Shown here: positions 1 through 8,384 of the stretch, one piece after another
How the letters are laid out: every line of letters starts with the position of its first letter
Numbering within the stretch: the first letter of the stretch is position 1
NCBI GenBank assembly: GCA_013152615.1
Contig: JAADGA010000267.1
Location: forward strand, 1-11,800
Source: Alphaproteobacteria bacterium
GTDB taxonomy: Bacteria; Pseudomonadota; Alphaproteobacteria; Sphingomonadales; Emcibacteraceae
DNA: 11,800 nucleotides
Direction of reading: 5' to 3'
Notes under the pieces: generated by a model
What the model was told of the DNA's origin: nothing
Database searches by the model: none
The model's input: the letters and a program-made list of their open reading frames with translations, nothing else
Position numbers and translations under genes: made by a program

Positions 1-1972
1 CCGCCACTATCCGCTGGTTATTATCACGATCAATATGGCCGCCAAGCAGATATTCCTCCGCCTGATAATAAAGCTCTCTGAGCAGTTGCCCCTTCCAGCC
101 ATTCCAGATTTTGGGACCGACCGCACGGGTATCAACCACCGTCAGAATCAGCAGCAACCGCAGCCGTTCCGGGCTTTGAACAATCCGGCAGAAATTTTCA
201 ATGGTTCTGAAATCATTCAGATCGCGTTTAAAGGCCGCATGGGTCATCATCAGATGGTTGCGCACCAGCCAGCCGACGGTCTCGGTCTCGGCCGGTGACA
301 GGCCAAGCCGCGGGCATAATTTCTTTGCCACCTGTTCGCCCACCACCGAATGATCGCATTTACGGCCCTTGGCAATATCATGCAGCATCACCGCCACATA
401 CAGCACCTCCCGTGACAGCAGTTTATGGACGATGCCGTCGGACAGCGGGTGATCCTGTGCGAGTTTGCCCTGCTCCAGTTCGGACAGCAGTTCAAGCGCG
501 CGGATGGTATGTTCATCAACAGTATAGGCATGATACATATCATATTGCATCTGGGCGACCACCCGGCCAAAATCGGGAATAAACCGGCCCAATACCCCGG
601 AGTCATTCATCAGGCGCAACACGAACCCCGGGCCTTTTTTAAAGGTGAGAATTTCAAGGAACAGCCGGTTGGCCTCCGGATTATTCTGCAGATGGCGGTC
701 AATCAGTTTCAGATTATGGCGGATACGGCGCAGGGCGCGTGGGTGAATATCCAGATTATGCTGCTGGGCAACATGGAAAATCCGGATCAGATTAACCGGA
801 TCAGTCCGGATATCCCGGGATGTCGTCAGGGAGATCCGGCTGCCCTCAACCGGGAAAATACCGATATTGCGGTTGCGCAGGCCGAATTTGGGCATCCGGA
901 GCCGGGGTTTGCGCCTGTGTTTATCTTCAAGATAAGCGCAATAGATCCGGGTGAGGTCGCCGACGGTCTTGGCGGTCAGGAAGAAATGCTTCATAAAACG
1001 TTCAACCCCGAATTGCCCGGGGCGATCGGCATAGCCAAGCCGGTCGGCGAGTATTTTCTGCACGCCGAAGGTGATCCGCTCCTCCGCCCGGTCCGAAATA
1101 TAATGCAGGTGGCACCGGACTGTAGTCAGAAAATTATAGGCCTTTTGGAACTGGCGATAATCCCGGCGGGAAAAAACGCCCTTTTCCACCACCTCCGACA
1201 CACTGTCAACGCCGTATAAATATTTGGAAATCCAGTAGAGGGTCTGCAGGTCGCGCAGGCCACCCTTGCCCTCCTTGATATTGGGTTCGACCAGATAGCG
1301 GGTCTGGCCCAGCCGGATATGGCGGGTATCGCGTTCGGCCAGCTTCTTCTCGACAAATTCCGGCCCGCTTTTGGCAATGACCTCCTTGTTATAGCGGCTC
1401 AGAAATTCCTGATATAATGCCTCGTCCGCACAGATATAGCGCGATTCCAGCAGCGAGGTGCGAATGGTCATATCCTGTTTTGACAGCCGGATGGATTCGG
1501 GAATGGTGCGGACCGCATGGCCGACCTTCAGGCCAATATCCCACAGCATATAAAGCATATATTCGACCACCTGTTCGCCCCACGGGGTTTGCTTGTAGGG
1601 CAGCAGGAACAACAGATCCACATCCGAATACGGCGCCATGTCTGCGCGGCCATAGCCGCCAATCGCGACCAGACTCAGGCGTTCGCTCAAGGTTCTGTTA
1701 TGTTCGGGCAGGATAAATTCCGTCGTCACCCGATAGAGATGAATGATAATTTCATCGGTAAGAAAGCTCTGGGCAATGACCAGCGTCTTGCCATTTTCAC
1801 CATTTTCACAGCGCTGACGGATGTCTTCAAACCCCTTGCGGTAATATTCCTTGAACAGCGCCAGCATGGCCGGACGAATCGTCGACGGCGAAAAATCCCG
1901 TTGGAGCGTCTCAAGCCGGACCGTGAAATCCTTGCGATTAAATATCTGCCGGTGTTGTTTTACCTTAACCAT
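1..1972 (-). CDS. glnD: Bifunctional uridylyltransferase/uridylyl-removing enzyme GlnD, C-terminus cut by the window edge
   Basis: GlnD senses glutamine and adds or removes UMP on PII proteins (GlnB/GlnK), setting the nitrogen response in the cytoplasm. I translated this frame by hand from the complement. It is open for 657 codons from the ATG at 1972 to the window edge. The nucleotidyltransferase core shows GGYGR (residues 105-109) and SDVDL (116-120), with the two metal-binding Asp. The family-typical segment [10 protein letters not shown] follows at about 234-243. The HD (uridylyl-removing) domain shows H481, DEH (486-488), the HD pair in HDIAKG (531-536) and H573. The family is usually 900 residues or more, so about 270 residues, including the paired ACT domains, lie outside the window. 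The ATG overlaps the end of mutS by 8 bp. An in-frame TGA lies only five codons upstream, which leaves this as the natural start. There is no clear Shine-Dalgarno, so translational coupling to mutS is likely. No frameshift is seen. Confidence 0.95.
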   Translation of the reverse strand, partial: MVKVKQHRQIFNRKDFTVRLETLQRDFSPSTIRPAMLALFKEYYRKGFEDIRQRCENGENGKTLVIAQSFLTDEIIIHLYRVTTEFILPEHNRTLSERLSLVAIGGYGRADMAPYSDVDLLFLLPYKQTPWGEQVVEYMLYMLWDIGLKVGHAVRTIPESIRLSKQDMTIRTSLLESRYICADEALYQEFLSRYNKEVIAKSGPEFVEKKLAERDTRHIRLGQTRYLVEPNIKEGKGGLRDLQTLYWISKYLYGVDSVSEVVEKGVFSRRDYRQFQKAYNFLTTVRCHLHYISDRAEERITFGVQKILADRLGYADRPGQFGVERFMKHFFLTAKTVGDLTRIYCAYLEDKHRRKPRLRMPKFGLRNRNIGIFPVEGSRISLTTSRDIRTDPVNLIRIFHVAQQHNLDIHPRALRRIRHNLKLIDRHLQNNPEANRLFLEILTFKKGPGFVLRLMNDSGVLGRFIPDFGRVVAQMQYDMYHAYTVDEHTIRALELLSELEQGKLAQDHPLSDGIVHKLLSREVLYVAVMLHDIAKGRKCDHSVVGEQVAKKLCPRLGLSPAETETVGWLVRNHLMMTHAAFKRDLNDFRTIENFCRIVQSPERLRLLLILTVVDTRAVGPKIWNGWKGQLLRELYYQAEEYLLGGHIDRDNNQRIVA

Positions 1973-4715
1973 CCTGTTGTATCTTTTTCAATCTATAGAG
2001 AATATCCAGCGCCGCTCTGGGGGCAAGCTCATCGGGGTTGAGGGCAGATAATTCAGTGTTAATTTTTGCGGCGGCACTGTTTTGGTCAATCTGCTGCGGG
2101 GTATTCTTTAGCTTCAGGGCGGAAAACAGCGGCAGATCATCGATAATATCATCCATCTGACCCGCGCCCGCGCCCTGTTCAAGACGGTGCAATAGCCGGG
2201 CCGCGCGCTCAATAACTATTTTAGGCAGCCCGGCCAGTCTGGCGACCTGAATACCATATGACCGGTCCGCCGCCCCGGCCGCGACCTCGTGCAAGAAAAT
2301 AATCTCGCCGTGCCAGTCTCTGACCTTGATAAAATGCAGCGCCAGATTATCGAGCTGTGCCGACAGCGCGGTCATCTCGTGATAATGGGTGGCAAACAGG
2401 GTTCGGCAGCGATTGACCTCATGCAGATGCTCGACCGCCGCCCACGCAATCGACAGGCCGTCATAGGTCGCGGTCCCACGGCCAATTTCGTCCAGTATTA
2501 CCAACGAGCTGGCGGTTGACTGGTTGAGGATCGCCGCAGTTTCAACCATCTCCACCATAAAGGTTGACCGGCCCCGCGCCAGATCATCCGACGCCCCGAC
2601 CCGGCTGAACAACCGGTCAACAATCCCGATATGAGCCGCGTTCGCCGGGACAAAACTGCCCATTTGCGCCATCACCGCAATCAGGGCGTTCTGGCGCAGA
2701 AAAGTGCTTTTGCCGGCCATGTTTGGTCCGGTGATCAGCCACAGGCGATGACCGGGCCCAAGATCACAGTCATTGGCGACAAAATGACCCGCCTTGTCCA
2801 CTAGCGCCTTGTCCACTACCGCCTTGTTCAGGGCTGCCTCAACCACCGGATGACGGCCATTTTCGATCGCGAAAGCCAGACTGTCATCGACCTGTGGCCG
2901 GGTATAATTCTGCTCCGCCGCAAGCTCCGCCAGTGCCGTCGCCACATCAAGCCGCGCCAGCGCATGGGCGGCCCGGCTGATGGCCTGCCCGTCTTTCAGT
3001 ACCGCCTCAACCAACTGCTCAAATATTTCATGTTCCAGCACCAGCGCCCGGTCGGCGGCCTGTCCGATGCGGCCAGCCAGCCCCGCAAGCTCACTGCTGT
3101 TAAAGCGCACCACATTGGCCAGCGTCTGGCGATGGATAAATTCCTGATTGAGCGGCGCGGTCATCAGCTTGTCGGCATGCAGCGCCGTAACCTCGATAAA
3201 ATAGCCCAGCACATTATTATATTTGATTTTAAGACCAGTAACGCCAGCTGTTTCCCGGTATTTTACCTCCAGCGCCATGATCAGACGTTTGCTTTCCCGT
3301 GACAGGGTCCGAAATTCATCAAGGGCGGCATGATAGCCCGGCGCAATAAAATTACCGTCACGGATGATGGTCGGCAAATCATCCGCCAGCGCCTGACTCA
3401 GCAGATCAATGGTCTGCTGGTGATTTCCGGTATTTTCCATTATCAGGTCAATATCATCCGGATGGCCGATCAGCTCATTTTCCGCCATCCCGCGGCGGTT
3501 CTGGAACAGCAGCCTGATCTCTGTCGCCTGTTGCAAGCCATCCCGCACTGCCGCCAGATCACGCGGGCCGCCCCGGCCCAATGACAGTCGCGACAGCGCC
3601 CGCTCCAGATCGGGGCAGTGTTTCAACAACGCCCGGATTTGACGGCGAAACCCTTCATGGCGGTGAAAATAAGCCAGCAGGTCAAGCCGCCGGTTTATGA
3701 CTTTTGGTGCCATCAGCGGCGCATTCAGACGGCTGTTCAGCAAGCGGCCCCCGGCACCGGTCACCGTCCGGTCGATGGTGTCAAGCAGGCTGCCTTTACG
3801 GCTTCCTGCCAGCGTATGGGTCAGTTCCAGATGGCGCCGGGTCGCGCTGTCAATCATCATATTATTGTTGCGGCCAACCCGGACCGGAAAGCCAAGCCGC
3901 GGCAGCTTGCCCTTCTGGGTTTCCGCAAGATACGCCACCAGCGCCCCGCAGGCGGACAATTCCGCCCGGCTGAAACGGCCGATCCCCTCAAGGAAAGTGA
4001 CCCCATAAAGTGTTTTCAGAGCTTGTTCAGCGCCGATGCTGTCAAAATTGCTGCTGTCAACCAGACTCAATATCGACTGCCAGTCACCGAGAATATCATC
4101 AAGATCAGCCGCAGCCAGCAGCGGTGCCGATACAATAAGCTCCCCGGCCGCTATCCGTGACAGCTCGGCATCCAGATCGGCAAGGTTGACTGTCGTTACC
4201 AGAAAATCCCCGGTTGACATGTCAAGCCACGCCAGCGCAAAATAATCCTGAGAGCGGGCGAGGGCGGCAAGAAAATTATGCTGGCGCGCGGTAAGCAGAT
4301 TTTCCTCGGTAATCGTGCCCGGGGTTACCAGCCGGACGACATCGCGTTTGACCACCGATTTCGCCCCGCGTTTTTTCGCCAGCGCCGGCTTCTCCATCTG
4401 CTCGCACACCGCAACCTTGAATCCACGCTTAATCAGCCTGGACAGGTAATTTTCGGCGGCATGGACCGGCACTCCGCACATCGGAATATCGGCACCGTCA
4501 TGCTTGCCGCGCCGGGTAAGGGTTATATCGAGCGCGGCTGACGCCCTGACCGCATCATCAAAAAATAATTCATAGAAATCACCCATCCGGTAAAATAACA
4601 GATAGTCGGCATGTTTCTGCTTTAATTCCAGATATTGCACCATCATCGGGGTAATGGCAGAATCAGCTTTGGATTTTTGTCGGCTGTTTTTTATTGTCGT
4701 CTGGGTATCGGTCAT
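1965..4715 (-). CDS. mutS: DNA mismatch repair protein MutS
   Basis: MutS recognises mispaired or looped bases and, with MutL, starts mismatch repair. The 916-residue product has all the expected parts. The mismatch-reading motif GDFYEL sits at 45-50 (F47 and E49 being the wedge and contact residues). The connector, core and clamp regions span about 130-560. The ATPase domain carries Walker A GPNMAGKS (663-670), the signature-like [14 protein letters not shown] (704-717), Walker B DEIGRGT (742-748) and ATHYHE (775-780). The tail has a likely beta-clamp-binding peptide DLPLF (860-864) and the conserved C-terminal helix region (about 892-911) used for tetramer formation in this family. An unusual in-frame 15-bp repeat adds residues near 630-643, before the ATPase domain. 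The gene leads the mutS-glnD pair and is transcribed away from maeB across an AT-rich gap. No strong Shine-Dalgarno is visible before the ATG, but the N-terminus matches the family. Confidence 0.98.
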   Translation of the reverse strand: MTDTQTTIKNSRQKSKADSAITPMMVQYLELKQKHADYLLFYRMGDFYELFFDDAVRASAALDITLTRRGKHDGADIPMCGVPVHAAENYLSRLIKRGFKVAVCEQMEKPALAKKRGAKSVVKRDVVRLVTPGTITEENLLTARQHNFLAALARSQDYFALAWLDMSTGDFLVTTVNLADLDAELSRIAAGELIVSAPLLAAADLDDILGDWQSILSLVDSSNFDSIGAEQALKTLYGVTFLEGIGRFSRAELSACGALVAYLAETQKGKLPRLGFPVRVGRNNNMMIDSATRRHLELTHTLAGSRKGSLLDTIDRTVTGAGGRLLNSRLNAPLMAPKVINRRLDLLAYFHRHEGFRRQIRALLKHCPDLERALSRLSLGRGGPRDLAAVRDGLQQATEIRLLFQNRRGMAENELIGHPDDIDLIMENTGNHQQTIDLLSQALADDLPTIIRDGNFIAPGYHAALDEFRTLSRESKRLIMALEVKYRETAGVTGLKIKYNNVLGYFIEVTALHADKLMTAPLNQEFIHRQTLANVVRFNSSELAGLAGRIGQAADRALVLEHEIFEQLVEAVLKDGQAISRAAHALARLDVATALAELAAEQNYTRPQVDDSLAFAIENGRHPVVEAALNKAVVDKALVDKAGHFVANDCDLGPGHRLWLITGPNMAGKSTFLRQNALIAVMAQMGSFVPANAAHIGIVDRLFSRVGASDDLARGRSTFMVEMVETAAILNQSTASSLVILDEIGRGTATYDGLSIAWAAVEHLHEVNRCRTLFATHYHEMTALSAQLDNLALHFIKVRDWHGEIIFLHEVAAGAADRSYGIQVARLAGLPKIVIERAARLLHRLEQGAGAGQMDDIIDDLPLFSALKLKNTPQQIDQNSAAAKINTELSALNPDELAPRAALDILYRLKKIQQDG
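2790..2830 (-). repeat. 15-bp in-frame tandem repeat inside mutS (about 2.7 copies)
   Basis: On the plus strand the unit CGCCTTGTCCACTAG (2790-2804) is followed by CGCCTTGTCCACTAC (2805-2819) and a partial third copy (2820-2830). Because 15 is a multiple of three, copy changes keep the frame. The repeat encodes the peptide stretch [13 protein letters not shown], between the conserved HPVVEAAL and FVANDCDL segments of MutS. From memory of MutS homologues this linker is usually only a few residues long, so the repeat appears to lengthen it by about 8-10 residues. Confidence 0.85.
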
Positions 4716-4818
4716 AAATTGATCAACTTTAGAATATTAATAAAGTTTTTTAGTGTTTACATTTAATATAATTACAATATATATATCTTTGAAGTAATAT
4801 TATTTATTTTGGCGGCGG

Positions 4819-4845
4819 GTATTTTTTTAATTTCCCCAAAAATAC
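4819..4845. repeat. 8-bp inverted repeat in the mutS/maeB gap
   Basis: GTATTTTT (4819-4826) and AAAAATAC (4838-4845) are perfect inverted copies, separated by 11 nt. The stem is mostly A-T, so a weak RNA hairpin or a protein-binding dyad are both possible. It is not followed by a T-run that would mark it as a terminator. Confidence 0.5.
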
Positions 4846-4882
4846 TGCGGGTGCCATACTGGATATACTTTATCTTCTCCGC

Positions 4883-4906
4883 CGCGGGAAAGCAATTATT
4901 CCCGCG
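4883..4906. repeat. GC-rich inverted repeat upstream of maeB
   Basis: CGCGGGAA (4883-4890) and TTCCCGCG (4899-4906) form a perfect 8-bp dyad around the 8-nt loop AGCAATTA, ending 35 bp before the maeB ATG. It could be an operator or a stable hairpin in the maeB leader. There is no T-run, so it is not a standard terminator. Confidence 0.55.
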
Positions 4907-4941
4907 CGGGGTCAGGACATAAAAACAGAAAGACCAGGATA

Positions 4942-7221
4942 ATGAGTGACAGCAATGGTGGTTTTAGCGACAACGAAGCCCTGCATTATCATGCCACCGG
5001 ACGACCGGGAAAGCTTGAAATCCGCGCGACCAAACCGATGGCAACCCAGCGCGATCTGTCGCTGGCTTATTCGCCCGGGGTTGCCGCCCCGGTGCTGGCG
5101 ATCGCGGACCATGCCAATATGGCCTATGACTATACCTCAAAGGGTAATCTTGTCGCCATCATCACCAATGGGTCCGCCATTCTCGGCCTTGGTAACCTTG
5201 GTGCGCTGGCGGCAAAACCGGTCATGGAAGGCAAGGCGGTATTGTTCAAGCGTTTTGCCGATATAGACGGTATTGATCTTGAGGTCGATACCGCGGATGT
5301 CGACGAGTTTATCAATTGTGTCAAACTGCTCGGCCCGACCTTTGGCGGCATCAACCTTGAGGATATCAAGGCACCGGAATGTTTTATCATCGAACAGGCC
5401 CTGCGCGAGAAAATGGATATTCCGGTCTTCCATGATGACCAGCACGGCACCGCCATCATCACCGCCGCCGGCATTATCAACGCCATCGACCTTACCGGGC
5501 GCGATATAAAAAATGTCCGGCTGGTGGTCAATGGTGCCGGGGCGGCGGCTATTGCCTGTACCGAACTGGTCAAGGCGATGGGGGTTCCCCATGACAATGT
5601 CATTATGTGTGACAGCAAGGGGGTGATTTATCAGGGGCGCGAAAACGGTATGAACCAGTGGAAATCCGCCCATGCTGTGTCGACCCCTCACCGCAGCCTT
5701 GAGCAGGCGCTGGTCGGCGCGGATATCTTTCTCGGCCTGTCGGTCAAGGGCGCGGTCAGTCAGGATATGGTCAAAAGCATGGCCGACAAGCCGATTATTT
5801 TTGCCATGGCCAATCCTGATCCTGAAATTACCCCGGAGGCGGTAAAAGCCGCCCGGTCCGATGCCATCATTGCCACCGGGCGTGCCGATTACCCCAATCA
5901 GGTCAATAATGTGCTGGGTTTTCCCTATATCTTCCGCGGGGCGCTTGATGTCCGGGCCTCGACCATCAATGACGAGATGAAAATTGCCGCCGCTCTGGCC
6001 ATTGCCGACCTCGCCCGGCAGGATGTTCCCGATGAAGTCGCCGCCGCCTATAGCGGTGGTCACCCGAAATATGGTCCGGACTATATTATTCCGGTGCCGT
6101 TTGACCCGCGCCTGATCAGTGCCATCTCGCCCGCCGTTGCCGAGGCCGCGATCAAAAGCGGCGTCGCCAGAATGCCGATTATCGATATGAAGGCCTATCG
6201 CAATCAGCTGACCGCGCGGCTCAATCCGACCGCTGGCACCCTGCAAATGATTTATGACCAGCTTGACAGTGATCCGAAGCGGGTGGTGTTTACCGAGGCC
6301 GACGAGGAAACCGTGCTCCGGGCCGCGCTCGGCTTTGAGCAGAATGGCTATGGCCATGCAGTGCTGATCGGCCATGAGGAGAAGATCCGTGATCATCTCG
6401 AACATATTGGCCGCGACCGCAATGACACCCTGGAAATCCATCATGGCAGAAGCAGCGATAAAACCACGAAATATGCTGAATTCCTGTTTGGCAAATTACA
6501 GCGCAAGGGCTATATCTTTCGCGACTGTCTGCGCCTTGTCCGCACCGACCGTAATATTTTCGGCGCCTGTATGCTGGCCCTGGGTGACGCCGACGCCATG
6601 GTGACGGGGCATAACCGCCACTATGCCATCGCTCTTGACAATATCATGAAAGTGATCGATCCGCTGCCGGACTGCCGTGCTTTGGGCCTGTCAATTGTGA
6701 TCAAGGATGGCCGGACGATTTTCGTTGCCGATACTGCCGTCACCGAGATGCCGACAGCGGAAGAAATGGCCGAAATCGCCATTCATGCGGCCAATGCGGT
6801 GCGTCATTTCGGTATTGAACCCCGGGTTGCCTTCATGTCCTACAGCAATTTTGGCAATCCGACGGGCGGCATACTGGCGACCACCTCGCGCGAGGCGGTG
6901 GCGGTCCTTGACAGACAGGAGGTTGATTTTGAATATGACGGTGAAATGCATGCCGGTGTTGCCCTCAACCCCGAGATCATGAAATCCTATCCCTTCTGCC
7001 GCCTGTCGGGGCCAGCCAATATCCTGATCATGCCGGGGATGCATTCGGCCCATATTTCGACCAAGCTGATGCGCGAGCTGGGCGGGGGCACGGTAATCGG
7101 CCCGATGCTGGTCGGGCTTACCCATTCGGTGCAGGTGATTCCGATGGGCTCCTATGCCTCGGAAATTATTAACCTTGCGGCGCTGGCGGCCCATAATGTC
7201 AATCTGCTGAAAGAAAAATAA
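4942..7221 (+). CDS. maeB: NADP-dependent malic enzyme with C-terminal phosphotransacetylase-like domain (MaeB type)
   Basis: The enzyme oxidatively decarboxylates malate to pyruvate and CO2 while reducing NAD(P). This links the TCA cycle to pyruvate/acetyl-CoA and supplies NADPH. The product has 759 residues, the same length as E. coli MaeB. The malic enzyme part (about 15-430) shows the catalytic Tyr region LAYSPGV (41-47), the Lys-bearing region AKPVMEGKAVLFK (91-103), the metal-binding E140/D141 in NLEDIKAPE, HDDQHGT (164-170) and the nucleotide-binding GAGAAA (198-203). The remainder (about 435-759) is a phosphotransacetylase-like domain. In characterised homologues this domain is not known to work as an acetyltransferase and mediates control by acetyl-CoA. 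The start gives an N-terminus that fits the family. The only purine-rich ribosome-binding match (CAGGA, 4935-4939) sits unusually close to the ATG. The gene stands alone, divergent from mutS. The cofactor preference (NADP versus NAD) is inferred from family, not proved. Confidence 0.95.
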   Translation: MSDSNGGFSDNEALHYHATGRPGKLEIRATKPMATQRDLSLAYSPGVAAPVLAIADHANMAYDYTSKGNLVAIITNGSAILGLGNLGALAAKPVMEGKAVLFKRFADIDGIDLEVDTADVDEFINCVKLLGPTFGGINLEDIKAPECFIIEQALREKMDIPVFHDDQHGTAIITAAGIINAIDLTGRDIKNVRLVVNGAGAAAIACTELVKAMGVPHDNVIMCDSKGVIYQGRENGMNQWKSAHAVSTPHRSLEQALVGADIFLGLSVKGAVSQDMVKSMADKPIIFAMANPDPEITPEAVKAARSDAIIATGRADYPNQVNNVLGFPYIFRGALDVRASTINDEMKIAAALAIADLARQDVPDEVAAAYSGGHPKYGPDYIIPVPFDPRLISAISPAVAEAAIKSGVARMPIIDMKAYRNQLTARLNPTAGTLQMIYDQLDSDPKRVVFTEADEETVLRAALGFEQNGYGHAVLIGHEEKIRDHLEHIGRDRNDTLEIHHGRSSDKTTKYAEFLFGKLQRKGYIFRDCLRLVRTDRNIFGACMLALGDADAMVTGHNRHYAIALDNIMKVIDPLPDCRALGLSIVIKDGRTIFVADTAVTEMPTAEEMAEIAIHAANAVRHFGIEPRVAFMSYSNFGNPTGGILATTSREAVAVLDRQEVDFEYDGEMHAGVALNPEIMKSYPFCRLSGPANILIMPGMHSAHISTKLMRELGGGTVIGPMLVGLTHSVQVIPMGSYASEIINLAALAAHNVNLLKEK

Positions 7222-7222
7222 A

Positions 7223-7239
7223 CCGCATTTATGCTGCGG
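7223..7239 (+). terminator. Weak hairpin just after maeB
   Basis: CCGCA (7223-7227) pairs with TGCGG (7235-7239) around a 7-nt loop, starting two bases after the maeB stop codon. There is no downstream T-run, so it is at best a weak or factor-dependent termination or RNA-end signal. Confidence 0.2.
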
Positions 7240-7292
7240 CAACTGCTGTTCGGGCCATGTGATAACGGGCAGCAATCACTCACGGTGCAACA

Positions 7293-7331
7293 TTGACTTC
7301 AGGCATTGATTTCAGGCACTGACTTCAGGTT
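7293..7331. repeat. Three tandem copies of a 13-bp repeat
   Basis: TTGACTTCAGGCA (7293-7305), TTGATTTCAGGCA (7306-7318) and CTGACTTCAGGTT (7319-7331) are head to tail in the gap between the convergent maeB and olsB-like genes. The core TTCAGG is identical in all copies. It is non-coding on both strands as far as I can see. Either replication slippage or a cluster of binding sites could explain it. Confidence 0.85.
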
Positions 7332-7388
7332 GGGGATAAGATGTCTCCGGGACAGCGCCGGGAATAAAGAACCACTGGGCAGCGAAGC

Positions 7389-8240
7389 TTAGGCCACAGG
7401 TTCGAAAAAATGTGCGGCCCTTTTGCGTAATCTGTCGGTAAGCAGAAGAATCAGCACGTCAGTGGTATTGAATTGATCATCAATCACCGCGCCGTCGCCG
7501 ATATAGCAGCCAAGGCGGGCATAGCCGCGCACCAGCGGCGCCAGTTGACGTTTGGCCTTGCGGGTATCAATGTCATCCCAGCTGAAATAGTTCATTTTCT
7601 GATACCGCTCGGGCCGCGCCGGGATATTGAAGGCGTCGGGGGTCTTGTATTTATGATATAAATAGGACAGCGGCAATTCCAGATCACCCTGAATGACTCC
7701 GGCCAGACTGGCACAGCCAAACATGCAGCCGATATTATACCGGATGATATATTTGGTAATCGCCCGCCACATTAACTGGATAATATTGTTGGACCGATAT
7801 TCCGCGCGGACACAGCTGCGTCCGAGTTCCAGCATCTGACGCCCGGTCATCTTCTCCCTGAAACAAGCATTATTCATATTGCTGAGGTCGAATTCCTGCG
7901 CCGAATAAAAATCATGAATATTATGTATTTTCTCTTCCCGGAGCAGCCGGTAGGTGGCGATTACCGCCTCATCACCGCTTTTGGTGGTATCAAAGGCCAA
8001 CAACTGATCACAAATCAGGTCGAAACCATCAAAGTCACGTTTCTGCCGGGCCATTTCCAGACTGGGCCGGGCCTTCATTTCCTCATAAAAAACCTGATAC
8101 CGTAATCTCTGCGCGGCGACTATTTCCTGCTCCGATACCGCGAAGCGGACACTGACCGGACCGGCACTGGCCAACACCGGCTCCGTCTCCGAGAATTGCT
8201 CAACTTTCTCTGCTGTTAAAATCATCTGTCCTGATTTCAT
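7389..8240 (-). CDS. olsB: OlsB-like GNAT-fold acyltransferase (L-ornithine N-alpha-acyltransferase family)
   Basis: OlsB moves a 3-hydroxyacyl chain from acyl carrier protein to the alpha-amino group of ornithine. This makes lyso-ornithine lipid, the first step of phosphate-free ornithine membrane lipids; OlsA then adds the second acyl chain. The 283-residue product has the family landmarks: RLRYQVFYEEM (45-55), DFDGFDLICDQLL (69-81), LELGRSCV (137-144), FGCASLAG (174-181) and the C-terminal segment LVRGYARLGCYIGDGA (236-251) followed by TTDVLILL (259-266). The N-terminal 25 residues are variable. The ATG at 8240 has a GGA six bases upstream; Met6 (preceded by AGGA) is an alternative start. 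No olsA is next to it. Old annotations call such proteins hemolysins. The exact substrate is inferred from family. Confidence 0.8.
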   Translation of the reverse strand: MKSGQMILTAEKVEQFSETEPVLASAGPVSVRFAVSEQEIVAAQRLRYQVFYEEMKARPSLEMARQKRDFDGFDLICDQLLAFDTTKSGDEAVIATYRLLREEKIHNIHDFYSAQEFDLSNMNNACFREKMTGRQMLELGRSCVRAEYRSNNIIQLMWRAITKYIIRYNIGCMFGCASLAGVIQGDLELPLSYLYHKYKTPDAFNIPARPERYQKMNYFSWDDIDTRKAKRQLAPLVRGYARLGCYIGDGAVIDDQFNTTDVLILLLTDRLRKRAAHFFEPVA

Positions 8241-8283
8241 CTTATATCCATAATCCCGATATCCGTAACAAATGGTACAAACT

Positions 8284-8311
8284 GTTATAAATCATCTTAA
8301 CTTTCATTCAA
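8284..8311 (-). promoter_or_regulatory. Candidate sigma-70-type promoter for the olsB-like gene
   Basis: Read on the minus strand, TTGAAT (8311-8306) and TATAAC (8289-8284) are separated by 16 bp, matching 4/6 and 5/6 of the consensus hexamers. Transcription would begin near 8277, giving a leader of about 36 nt before the ATG at 8240. Confidence 0.45.
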
Positions 8312-8351
8312 GACTAACCTATGATGGTCACAAATATTTTATTTTTGTCTC

Positions 8352-8379
8352 TTGTCCCACAGAATCCCACAGATATTAT
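8352..8379 (+). promoter_or_regulatory. Candidate promoter for the zinc-ribbon gene, predicting a leaderless mRNA
   Basis: TTGTCC (8352-8357) and TATTAT (8374-8379) are spaced by 16 bp (4/6 and 5/6 consensus). The ATG at 8385 begins five bases after the -10 hexamer, so the expected transcription start falls on or next to the start codon. No Shine-Dalgarno is seen upstream of the ATG. TATTAT is also part of TATTATA, so the minus strand reads TATAAT (8380-8375) at the same place. Confidence 0.45.
8355..8374. repeat. 10-bp tandem repeat overlapping the candidate promoter
   Basis: TCCCACAGAA (8355-8364) is followed directly by TCCCACAGAT (8365-8374). The pair fills the spacer between the candidate -35 and -10. 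Its 10-bp period would place two identical sites on the same face of the helix. Confidence 0.6.
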
Positions 8380-8384
8380 ACCAC

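Larger units (their letters stand above)
4716..4941. promoter_or_regulatory. Divergent mutS/maeB control region with an AT-rich core
   Basis: This 226-bp gap separates the start codons of two divergent genes and should hold both promoters. The part at 4736-4810 has only 8 G/C in 75 bp (about 11%), far below the flanking genes. It contains an exact TATAAT at 4767-4772 (plus), a TTTACA at 4756-4761 and a run of alternating TA near 4778-4786. None of these pairs into a convincing -35/-10 with correct spacing on either strand. TATACT at 4864-4869 is another possible -10 for maeB, without a good -35. Two inverted repeats (4819-4845 and 4883-4906) lie on the maeB side. The region is clearly regulatory by position. 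The exact promoter hexamers are not settled. Confidence 0.6.

Noticed and set aside
425..1219. Open frame of 264 codons on the plus strand, opposite glnD
   Set aside because: The complementary frame translates to an unbroken GlnD with all key motifs. This one has no family resemblance.
4719..4726. TTGATCAA palindrome near the mutS start, considered as an FNR/FixK site
   Set aside because: The known box has four bases between TTGAT and ATCAA. Here the halves are fused, so it does not fit.
5137..6444. Open frame of 435 codons on the minus strand, opposite maeB
   Set aside because: It lies wholly inside a certain gene, its translation is rich in Gly, His and Arg with no recognisable domain, and it reflects codon bias in the sense strand.
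7342..7370. Possible terminator for the olsB-like gene around the two CCGG tetramers
   Set aside because: The pairing is only four or five pairs and no T-run follows on the minus strand.
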